This document shows, piece by piece, positions 1 to 5,624 of a stretch of DNA of 6,160 nt. The position numbers and the translations under genes were made by a program. This DNA comes from JAYZDP01 sp036337765 (GTDB taxonomy: Bacteria; Acidobacteriota; Thermoanaerobaculia; Multivoradales; Multivoraceae). The notes beneath the pieces were generated by a model. That model saw only the letters and a program-made list of their open reading frames with translations, was not told the origin of the DNA and ran no database searches. The stretch is taken from NCBI GenBank assembly GCA_036337765.1, contig JAYZDP010000221.1, positions 1 through 6,160 of the forward strand, written 5' to 3'. The stretch's first letter is position 1. Each line of letters starts with the position of its first letter.

Positions 1-182
1 GCCTCCGCCAACGGCGTGTCGATCACGCGGCGGTCGCCGAAACACTCGAGCAGGCCGTCGGTCGCCCGGAACACGCCGCCGTTGACGCCCACGTCCTGAC
101 CGAAGACGACCACGCGCTCGTCGCGCTCCATCTCGTAGCGAAGACCGTCGTTGATGGCCTGAATGAGCGTCATCTCGGCCAT
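1..182 (-). CDS. 2-oxoacid dehydrogenase E1 component, beta subunit (N-terminal part, runs off the window)
   Basis: Partial gene: only the first 60 codons are present and it continues past base 1. The reading frame starts MAEMTLIQAINDGLRYEMER and contains VVVFGQDVGVNGGVFRATDG followed by DTPLAE, the N-terminal pattern of the E1-beta subunit of pyruvate or branched-chain 2-oxoacid dehydrogenases. The last complete codon encodes the Glu of DTPLAE. It aligns with the Glu of human PDHB (PISE) that activates the thiamine diphosphate aminopyrimidine ring. The start is supported by GAGGAA at 194-189, six bases before the ATG, which overlaps the last codons of E1-alpha. Only ACG separates the E1-alpha stop from this ATG, so the two subunits should be made together and form an alpha2beta2 heterotetramer in the cytoplasm. 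The substrate (pyruvate or a branched-chain oxoacid) cannot be told from this fragment. An E2 gene would be expected further downstream, outside the window. Confidence 0.93.
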   Translation of the reverse strand, partial: MAEMTLIQAINDGLRYEMERDERVVVFGQDVGVNGGVFRATDGLLECFGDRRVIDTPLAE

Positions 183-185
183 CGT

Positions 186-1220
186 CTATTCCTCGCCGCG
201 CCTCAGATGAGCCAAAAGCTCGCGCCGCTGCTTCTCCATCCGCGGCGTCGGCGTTTCGTAGACATGATCGAAGAACGCGTCGGGCGACGGGGCGTGTGCT
301 TCGGCAGCGGCCACCAGTCGATCCATCCGCTCCACCGCGTCGGCGCACGCCGCCTCCTCCTGATCGTCGTCCCACAGCCCGGCTTCGGCGAGCCTGCTGC
401 GAAACAGGTCGATCGGGTCCCGCAGCCGTGCCGCTTCGAGCTCTTCGGCGGGCACGTAGCGCGTCGGATCGTCCGCTGTCGTGTGCGGCCCGAGACGGTA
501 GGTCTTCGCCTCGATCAGGGTCGGACCGTCGCCGTCGAGCGCACGCTCCCGCGCCTGCTCGACCGCAGCGCGGACCGCGAGCACGTCACAACCGTCCACC
601 AGCTCGCCAGGCATGCCGAAGGCGGTCGCCTTGTCGGCGAAGGTGGCGGCGGCGGTTTGCTTGGAGACCGGTGTCGAGATCGCCCACTGGTTGTTGTTAC
701 ACACGAGAATCGCGGGGGCCTTGACCACCGCGGCCAGATTGCCGGCCTCGTAGAAGTCGCCCTCGGATGTCGCGCCGTCACCGAAGAAGGCCACCACCAC
801 CCCGGGCTCGCCCCGCAGCTTCATTCCCCAGGCCAGACCGACTGCCTGCGGCACCTGGGCCGCAAGCGAGATCTGCGGCGGCCACACCCGCACGTCGTCG
901 GGAAGCCGGCCGCCGCTCGGATCGCCACGCTGGTAGCGCACGAAGGCGGCCAGGGTTTCCTCGCCGAAACGCAGGAGACCGTGGTACTCCCGATACTGAG
1001 GCAGTACCCAGTCCGTCTCCGGATCGAGTGCCGCCGCCGTACCGACCACAGCCGCCTCCGATCCGTCGATCGGCGCCATGGTTCCCATCCGGCCCTGGCG
1101 CTGCAGCGCGAAGCAGCGGTCCGAGTAGATCCGGGCCGCGATCATCCTCGCCAGGAGATCCTGGAGATCTCCATCGGCGAGCCCGAGCTCCGCGGCTGGA
1201 CTCGTGTCGGTGAGCGTCAT
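186..1220 (-). CDS. pdhA: 2-oxoacid (pyruvate/branched-chain) dehydrogenase E1 component, alpha subunit
   Basis: This is the thiamine-diphosphate-binding alpha subunit of a two-subunit E1, which decarboxylates a 2-oxoacid and passes the acyl group to lipoyl-E2. At 344 residues it has the full family length. Visible motifs are PQYREYH (residues 74-80; the Tyr-Arg pair contacts the cofactor diphosphate), the thiamine diphosphate motif beginning GDGATSEGDF at 147 and ending CNNNQWAIS at 174-182, and YRLGPHTTADDPTRY (241-255). His246 in the last motif aligns with the active-site His of the BCKDH alpha GHHSTSDD loop. The C-terminal PTPRMEKQRRELL is typical of bacterial PdhA-like subunits. The ATG overlaps the TGA of the upstream amine oxidase by four bases (ATGA) and has no strong ribosome binding site of its own, so translational coupling is likely. 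The symbol is tentative: substrate choice between pyruvate and branched-chain oxoacids cannot be read safely from sequence. Confidence 0.95.
   Translation of the reverse strand: MTLTDTSPAAELGLADGDLQDLLARMIAARIYSDRCFALQRQGRMGTMAPIDGSEAAVVGTAAALDPETDWVLPQYREYHGLLRFGEETLAAFVRYQRGDPSGGRLPDDVRVWPPQISLAAQVPQAVGLAWGMKLRGEPGVVVAFFGDGATSEGDFYEAGNLAAVVKAPAILVCNNNQWAISTPVSKQTAAATFADKATAFGMPGELVDGCDVLAVRAAVEQARERALDGDGPTLIEAKTYRLGPHTTADDPTRYVPAEELEAARLRDPIDLFRSRLAEAGLWDDDQEEAACADAVERMDRLVAAAEAHAPSPDAFFDHVYETPTPRMEKQRRELLAHLRRGEE
189..194 (-). promoter_or_regulatory. Ribosome binding site for E1-beta
   Basis: GAGGAA on the minus strand, six bases before the E1-beta ATG. It is also the final Glu-Glu codon pair of E1-alpha, so the ribosome finishing E1-alpha passes directly over the start signal for E1-beta. 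This supports coupled, near-equimolar synthesis of the two subunits. Confidence 0.7.
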
Positions 1221-3196
1221 CGGGCCGCACCGCCGGTCTTCGCCGGCGGCACATCAAGTGCCGGGTTGTGGTCGAAGAAGTTGTACGGACGCAGCGTCAC
1301 GCTGTGCCAGCCCAGGTTGTACACCGGCCAGTCTTCGGCCGACGGCACGTGGTGAAACCCGAGCGTGTACCACAGCACGATGTCCTGATCCTCGATCCCG
1401 CGACCGTTCGCCGTCCACGCCGGTAGCCCTTGGCCTGGCGTCGATTGGTTGGGAAACTCGCCGGCCGCGTAACGTTCCTCCGCGGCGTAGGGCGTGACCC
1501 ACAGGTGATACGTCGCGAACAGCGCCCGACTGAGCGGCGGATCGTCTTCGTCGACCAGTGGCAGCGCGTTGCCAGCGGTCTTGATCGCGTAGCTCGTCGG
1601 GTAGCCCAGGGCGTTGGTCTCGTCGGGATTGAGCACCCGCCACAGCGAGGGACGCTGAAAGTCGAGGCGGAAGCGAGCCTCGGTGTCGGTCTTCGCGACC
1701 TCCTGCTGCACCCGCCACACCGAGCGCCGGGGGCTGTGCGTAGGTAGTCGCTCGGCCACCATTCGATCGCGAACGAAGGTGTTGGCGGTGCCGTCGACGT
1801 CGAGGTCGAGCCGCACCGAGAAGAAGTGGTCGTGGTTGATTCCGGCCCGACCGGGAGCCACCAGCGGTCCCCACGCCGTGTCCTCCTGTGCAGTCTCGTC
1901 GGCGAGGCTCAGTGCACGGACTCCCTTGACCGAGTCGATACCCGTCGCCCCGCCCCGAAAGGTGAGATTGCCGCCTTGATCGAATACCCAGTCGAAGGCG
2001 TAGTCGTAGTTGCCGACCGATGCGATGTTACGCACGACGAGCTCGAGGCCCGGGCGCGAAGAGGTCACCTCGGTCGCCAGGTCGTAGTGGCGCCAGATCG
2101 GATCGCCCGCGGTGCGCTCGTAGACACAGACTCGATTGGGCAACTGTGCGGAGCCGCCTTCGGCGTTTGCCATGATCGGCGAGACGAAGACCGCGCTCTC
2201 GGGACAGTCGGCACCTGGCTCAAGGGCCGCGCCCATGGTGCCGAGGCCGTAATCGCCCTCGTCCATGTAGTTGCGGAAGTACCAGCCCTCGGTCGGATCC
2301 TGGTACGGAACGAAGATCTCGGCCAACGAGCCCTGATAGAGGATTGAGCGCCGCTCACCGTCGTCTTCGTAGCCCACCATCGACACGATCAGGCCCGCTC
2401 GTACGTCCCAGCGCAGATGAAACGACCACTTCTGCCAGCTCACCCACGACCCATCGATGGCGACGTTCGAGCCCCGGGGGCTCGAGAACAAGACGGGCTC
2501 GACCTCTCGCTGCGCACCGATCGACTCGGGGTCGAGCTCCGAGTCGCCCGGAGGGATGGGCACGACGCCGAGGTCGGTGACCTCGATGACCTCGCCGGTA
2601 TCGAGATCTACGGTCGCGAACAGACCCTCGATCGGCTTGGCGAAGACATCGGTCAGGATGCCGCGGATGTCGAAGCAGTCGAGCTTCGACAGCCGCCGCG
2701 TCATCTCCGCCGCCTGGCCGAAGTTGCCCACCGTCCGCGGGGCGCAAAAGAGCTGCTCCAGGTCGGTAATACCACGCTTGGCCAGACCCTCCTGCATGCG
2801 AGGATCGCCGATCGCAGCAGCCATTCCGGCAAAGAGCTCGGGGGTGGCGATGGCCGGCTGTACCCCCGCCACCTCACCGCTCGATACCAGGCTTGGGGCG
2901 CCGAGATCGACGATCGCCTGGATCGTTGATCGATCGCGCCTCATCACGACGCGAGCCCGGCGCGCCATCGGGTCGCCCGGCTTCCAGGCCAGGACTTGCT
3001 GTTTGTCAGGCTCGTCCAAGGTAATCGCCACGAAGAGCGTGTCGTCGTCCGCCTTTTCGGCAGCCCGCAACACCTCGACTGCAGACGCGATCTCGGCCGC
3101 GTTCAGCGCATCCAAGGGGTGGTCGGCGGCGGCCGCCGCCAGGGGCATCGAGATAAAGAAAAGGACAGTGACGAGCAGCGGCCGAAACACCTTCAT
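1217..3196 (-). CDS. Secreted copper/topaquinone primary-amine oxidase
   Basis: Copper amine oxidases convert a primary amine, oxygen and water to an aldehyde, ammonia and hydrogen peroxide; bacterial ones are often periplasmic. From the ATG at 3196 the protein has 659 residues, a usual family length without the extra N-terminal D1 domain of E. coli TynA. A Sec signal peptide (MKVFRPLLVTVLFFISMPLA, then an Ala run) precedes the mature start HPLDALNAAEI, a family-like N2 domain opening. The catalytic set is complete: Asp312 base in NYMDEGDYGLG; Tyr397 of NYDY, the precursor of the self-made topaquinone cofactor; copper ligands His455 and His457 in NHDHFFSVRLD; and the third ligand His616 in FHHVPSAEDWPV. 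Cys331 and Cys357 have the 26-residue spacing of the conserved disulfide. The C-terminal FFDHNPALDVP is a family hallmark. An in-frame GTG at 3202 lies inside the Shine-Dalgarno sequence, so I prefer the ATG at 3196. The amine substrate is not predictable. It is the first gene of the operon with the E1 subunits. Confidence 0.96.
   Translation of the reverse strand: MKVFRPLLVTVLFFISMPLAAAAADHPLDALNAAEIASAVEVLRAAEKADDDTLFVAITLDEPDKQQVLAWKPGDPMARRARVVMRRDRSTIQAIVDLGAPSLVSSGEVAGVQPAIATPELFAGMAAAIGDPRMQEGLAKRGITDLEQLFCAPRTVGNFGQAAEMTRRLSKLDCFDIRGILTDVFAKPIEGLFATVDLDTGEVIEVTDLGVVPIPPGDSELDPESIGAQREVEPVLFSSPRGSNVAIDGSWVSWQKWSFHLRWDVRAGLIVSMVGYEDDGERRSILYQGSLAEIFVPYQDPTEGWYFRNYMDEGDYGLGTMGAALEPGADCPESAVFVSPIMANAEGGSAQLPNRVCVYERTAGDPIWRHYDLATEVTSSRPGLELVVRNIASVGNYDYAFDWVFDQGGNLTFRGGATGIDSVKGVRALSLADETAQEDTAWGPLVAPGRAGINHDHFFSVRLDLDVDGTANTFVRDRMVAERLPTHSPRRSVWRVQQEVAKTDTEARFRLDFQRPSLWRVLNPDETNALGYPTSYAIKTAGNALPLVDEDDPPLSRALFATYHLWVTPYAAEERYAAGEFPNQSTPGQGLPAWTANGRGIEDQDIVLWYTLGFHHVPSAEDWPVYNLGWHSVTLRPYNFFDHNPALDVPPAKTGGAAR
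1230..1249 (-). repeat. Perfect 7-bp GC-only hairpin at the oxidase/E1-alpha junction
   Basis: On the minus strand the arms CCGCCGG and CCGGCGG flank a six-base loop (CGAAGA). The hairpin lies in the last codons of the amine oxidase (Pro-Pro-Ala-Lys-Thr-Gly-Gly) and ends ten bases before the E1-alpha ATG. There is no following U-run, so it is not an intrinsic terminator. It could affect transcript processing or make E1-alpha translation depend on ribosomes leaving the oxidase gene. It may also be a by-product of GC-rich codons. Confidence 0.4.
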
Positions 3197-3201
3197 GACC
3201 A

Positions 3202-3206
3202 CCTCC
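3202..3206 (-). promoter_or_regulatory. Ribosome binding site deciding the amine oxidase start
   Basis: GGAGG on the minus strand, five bases before the ATG at 3196. A longer in-frame start (GTG at 3202) would overlap this site, so the site argues for the shorter 659-residue product whose signal peptide begins MKVFRPLL. Confidence 0.75.
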
Positions 3207-3225
3207 GGGAAACGAGCCGGGAAAC
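3205..3225. repeat. 9-bp direct repeat upstream of the amine oxidase
   Basis: CCGGGAAAC occurs at 3205-3213 and again at 3217-3225, with a 12-base period and a GAG spacer. On the oxidase strand it reads GTTTCCCGG-CTC-GTTTCCCGG and the proximal copy merges into the GGAGG ribosome binding site. It could be a tandem operator or an RNA-binding site in the 5' leader. The exactness of the copies is seen directly; the regulatory role is inferred. Confidence 0.5.
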
Positions 3226-3268
3226 CCTATCGTAGCCTGCGCCCATAGCGTGGGTGGCGAGGAGTAAG

Positions 3269-3343
3269 ATGCCGGCAATCACTCGAAGGAAACGGTGGGA
3301 TTTGCTCGCCGAGCACTCGGCCGTCACTCTTTCCGCCCGCTAG
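3269..3343 (+). CDS. Possible 24-codon leader peptide upstream of the propeller gene
   Basis: A short ORF, MPAITRRKRWDLLAEHSAVT followed by LSAR, starts at an ATG with GAGGAG (3259-3264) four bases upstream. It ends with TAG at 3341-3343, where the stop shares bases with the AGGAGG site of the next gene. That arrangement would let translation of the short ORF feed or block initiation at 3353. The peptide is basic near its N-terminus (Arg-Arg-Lys-Arg) and has no run of one amino acid as in attenuator peptides. I do not recognise it. The main doubt is that TAAGAT (3265-3270), overlapping the ATG, could instead be a -10 element, which would leave the ORF untranslated. Confidence 0.3.
   Translation: MPAITRRKRWDLLAEHSAVTLSAR
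3308..3321. repeat. 14-bp dyad, possible operator
   Basis: GCCGAG-CA-CTCGGC is a perfect inverted repeat with six-base arms and a two-base centre, 31 bases before the propeller ATG and in the non-coding divergent region. Its size and placement fit a site for a dimeric repressor of the TetR or similar type, but no regulator gene is in the window. Chance is possible in DNA this GC-rich. Confidence 0.35.
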
Positions 3344-3347
3344 GAGG
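3342..3347 (+). promoter_or_regulatory. Ribosome binding site for the propeller protein
   Basis: AGGAGG, five bases before the ATG at 3353. This near-perfect site fixes the start and gives a product with a clear signal peptide. Confidence 0.8.
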
Positions 3348-3352
3348 GGAAC

Positions 3353-4459
3353 ATGATCGACCGCCGCACCTGCGTTCTCGCTGTCTGCCTACTCGTCGCC
3401 GCCGCCGCCTCAGCCGTCGACATCGATCTCGGGACCAGCGCCACCACCGGGGCCCCGGACTTCCGGACCGCGGGCGTGATGGCCTTCGGTCCCAACGGAG
3501 TGCTGTTCGTCGCCGACTCGGCCGCCGCAGCCATCTATGCCATCGACACCGGCGAGCAGGCGGCAGGGCACGCCGCCGGCAAGATCGACGTCGAGGGCAT
3601 CGATCGTCGGATCGCGTCGATGATGGGAACCACCCCCGATAGCGTGGTCATTCATGACGTCGCCGTCAATCCCGTCAGCCGTCGGGCCTGGCTGACGGTC
3701 TCGAGGGGTGCCGGCGCCGACACCGAGAACGCGATCTTCACGGTCGGCACCGACGGTGAGATCACCGCCGTCGACCTGTCGGGCATGCGCCACGCCAGGG
3801 CCAACATCGGCAACGCCCCCGCCGCGGACGCCAAGGACCGCAGGGGCGGAAGCTTGCGCATTCAGGCGATCACCGACCTCGCCTTCATCGACGACAAGCT
3901 CCTAGTGACAGGGCTGTCCAACGAGGAGTTCTCGTCGAAGCTGCGGGCGATCGACTTTCCGTTCAGCGATGTCTCGCCTGGGACCTCGGTCGAGATCTAC
4001 CACGGCGCCCACGGCCGCTGGGAGACCTACGCTCCCGTCCGCACTTTCGCAACCTACGACGTCGGAACCGCCCCGTACGTCCTCGCCGCGTACACCTGTA
4101 CCCCACTGGTGAGGTTCTCACTCGACGATCTCAAAGAGGCGGGCGGCAAGGTCGCGGGAACGACGGTCGCCGAGCTCGGCAACCGCAACCGACCGCTCGA
4201 CATGGTGATCTATACCAAGGGCGGTCAGGACTACGTGCTGATGGCCAACTCGGCCCGTGGCGTCATGAAGATCGAGCTCGCCGATCTGGAGGACGTCGAC
4301 GCCATCGAGGCGCGCATCGCTGACACCGCCGGCCTGCCCTACGAGACGATCTCCCACCTCGAGGGAGTCGAGCATCTCGACCGCCTCGGTGAGGACCACG
4401 CCCTGTTGCTGGTCGGCGACGACAACGGCAAGCACCTGCGCACCGTCGTGCTGCCCTGA
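3353..4459 (+). CDS. Exported beta-propeller-like protein of unknown function
   Basis: I do not recognise a named family. The 368-residue product begins with a Sec signal peptide (MIDRRTCVLAVCLLVAAAAS, likely cleaved after ASA at 21), so it acts outside the cytoplasm. The mature part reads as about six strand-rich repeats of the propeller type: GVMAFGPNGVLFVADS (from 41), IHDVAVNPVSRRAWLTVSRG (from 100), ITDLAFIDDKLLVTGLS (from 173), APYVLAAYTCTPLVRFSL (from 240), PLDMVIYTKGGQDYVLMANS (from 281) and HALLLVGDDNGKHLRTVVLP (349-368). The first resembles NHL/SMP-30-type blades. Only one Cys (249) remains in the mature chain, and no heme or known cofactor motif is visible. It is the first gene of a two-gene unit with the Ig-like protein, whose proposed CTG start overlaps this stop, and is divergent from the secreted amine oxidase. 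A role in binding a ligand, or as an accessory to the oxidase, is a guess. Confidence 0.88.
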   Translation: MIDRRTCVLAVCLLVAAAASAVDIDLGTSATTGAPDFRTAGVMAFGPNGVLFVADSAAAAIYAIDTGEQAAGHAAGKIDVEGIDRRIASMMGTTPDSVVIHDVAVNPVSRRAWLTVSRGAGADTENAIFTVGTDGEITAVDLSGMRHARANIGNAPAADAKDRRGGSLRIQAITDLAFIDDKLLVTGLSNEEFSSKLRAIDFPFSDVSPGTSVEIYHGAHGRWETYAPVRTFATYDVGTAPYVLAAYTCTPLVRFSLDDLKEAGGKVAGTTVAELGNRNRPLDMVIYTKGGQDYVLMANSARGVMKIELADLEDVDAIEARIADTAGLPYETISHLEGVEHLDRLGEDHALLLVGDDNGKHLRTVVLP

Positions 4460-5604
4460 GCCTCCGGCTCTTCGCTTTTACTTTCGTGGCCGCTGCCGGT
4501 GCCCTGGGCGACGGCGGCAGTGCCGCCTCCGAGCCGCGAATCGAGCTCGTGGCGGGCCCACCCTCGACGTTTCGGGTCTCGGAGATCGATCGGGAGACGC
4601 TCTCCCTGCTCGAGACGTCCCCCCTGACGTCGGCTCAGTGGGCGGGCGTGCTCGAGGTCGCAGTCGAGTCGGCCGACGGGATCGCACTCGAAGGATCGAT
4701 CCGGCTGGACAGCGGCACCGTCGTCCTCGAACCGCGCTTCCGCCTCGACCCCAGCGTGGGCTACCTGGCGGTCTTTCGACCCGCCCGCCTGGCGGGTCTG
4801 CTGGGCGTCGGAAACCGCTCCGCGGCCGATGTCCGAGCGACTTTTCGGCTGCCGAGGCCAGCAACAACGCCGGCGGCTGAAGTCGTCGGCGTCTACCCCT
4901 CCGCTGCCGAGGTTCCCGAGAACCTGCTGCGCTTCTACGTCCATTTCTCGACACCCATGCTCCCAGGCGTGGCCTATCAGCACGCGCGGATCGAGAACGC
5001 CTCAGGCCAAACCGTCGAGGACGCCTTCGTCGAGATCCGTGAAGAGCTCTGGGACACTTCGGGCACCCGTCTGACCCTGCTTTTCGACCCCGGGCGCATC
5101 AAGCGCGACTTGAGGCCGCGCGCCGAGCAGGGGCCACCCCTGGTCGCCGGGAGTTTCTACCGCCTGGTTGTCGGAGGAGGGTGGCGGTCCGCTAGGGGCG
5201 CCGCGCTCGCGGACCACCGCCACAACTTCCGGGTCGGCGTGGCGGATCGGACCTCGCCGGACCCCGATGCATGGCAGATCACCGCTCCGCCGGCGCAATC
5301 GAGACAACCGCTCGAGGTCGACTTCGCCGAGTCGCTCGATCACCCGCAGGCGCTGCGCTGGATATGGGTCGAAGCCGCGAGCGGCGAGACGCTGGCGGGC
5401 ACGGTCGTCCTCGGCGCGCACGAACGGACGTGGCGATTCACTCCCGATGCGCCATGGCGGGACCAATCGCACAGGCTGCGCATCGACGCCCGACTCGAGG
5501 ACCTGGCGGGGAATCGCGTCGCCGAGCCCTTCGAGGCGCAAGTTCGCAGAACAGCAGCCACGGGACCCCCGGTTCGGAGTCGCGAGTTCGTGCCGGACGG
5601 GTAG
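4456..5604 (+). CDS. Exported protein with three tandem Ig-like (SbsA/Big_5-type) domains, unknown function
   Basis: The frame is open from 4393 to the stop at 5604 and contains no ATG or TTG near its start; the first GTG is at 4486. Reading from the CTG at 4456 gives (M)SLRLFAFTFVAAAGALGDGG, a good signal peptide, and the CTG overlaps the propeller stop as CTGA. Starting at GTG 4486 would remove the charged end and most of the hydrophobic core, so I favour CTG (382 residues; 372 if GTG). Three modules follow at about 29-134, 142-263 and 270-364. Each has the pattern of Ig-like domains found in bacterial surface proteins: an opening strand, an HFSTPM- or DFAESL-type strand, an F-x-P stretch, then a Tyr/His strand ending in D-x-x-G-N or similar (HFSTPM in module 2; RFTPDAPW and DLAGNRV in module 3). 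There are no Cys residues and no anchor is visible. It probably works with the upstream propeller protein as an extracytoplasmic binding or scaffold partner; this is inferred from coupling alone. Confidence 0.82.
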   Translation: MSLRLFAFTFVAAAGALGDGGSAASEPRIELVAGPPSTFRVSEIDRETLSLLETSPLTSAQWAGVLEVAVESADGIALEGSIRLDSGTVVLEPRFRLDPSVGYLAVFRPARLAGLLGVGNRSAADVRATFRLPRPATTPAAEVVGVYPSAAEVPENLLRFYVHFSTPMLPGVAYQHARIENASGQTVEDAFVEIREELWDTSGTRLTLLFDPGRIKRDLRPRAEQGPPLVAGSFYRLVVGGGWRSARGAALADHRHNFRVGVADRTSPDPDAWQITAPPAQSRQPLEVDFAESLDHPQALRWIWVEAASGETLAGTVVLGAHERTWRFTPDAPWRDQSHRLRIDARLEDLAGNRVAEPFEAQVRRTAATGPPVRSREFVPDG

Positions 5605-5624
5605 CGTAAGCCGTCGCGCCTGGC

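Larger units (their letters stand above)
3197..3352. promoter_or_regulatory. Divergent intergenic control region
   Basis: These 156 bases separate the minus-strand amine oxidase operon from the plus-strand propeller/Ig genes and must hold the promoters for both unless they are read from further away. It contains strong ribosome binding sites at each end, a 9-bp direct repeat near the oxidase side, a 14-bp dyad near the propeller side and a possible leader ORF. Candidate -10 hexamers are TACGAT (minus strand, 3234-3229) and TAAGAT (plus strand, 3265-3270). Neither has a convincing -35 at the right distance, so I do not place promoters precisely. Confidence 0.55.

Noticed and set aside
183..188. 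Possible E1-alpha/E1-beta read-through fusion
   Set aside because: The two subunits are in the same frame, separated by TAG-ACG-ATG, but there is a good ribosome binding site for E1-beta and separate subunits are normal for this family. Nothing suggests stop suppression.
207..1355. 382-codon plus-strand open frame opposite E1-alpha and the end of the oxidase
   Set aside because: It is rich in Arg, Gly and His, has no recognisable domain, and lies wholly opposite genes with complete catalytic motifs. It is a typical GC-rich antisense shadow.
2917..2938. Cluster of GATCG repeats
   Set aside because: It lies in oxidase coding sequence and follows from Asp, Ile and Arg codons in GC-rich DNA; no regular period.
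3229..3234. TACGAT as the -10 of the amine oxidase promoter
   Set aside because: Four of six bases match, but there is no acceptable -35 at 15-19 bases, so it is mentioned only as a candidate.
2457..3248. 263-codon plus-strand open frame opposite the amine oxidase
   Set aside because: Low-complexity Ser/Arg/Ala translation with no domain, opposite a gene with full catalytic signatures.
5605..5624. Bidirectional terminator between the convergent genes
   Set aside because: The 20-base gap shows no stem longer than three pairs and no T-run.
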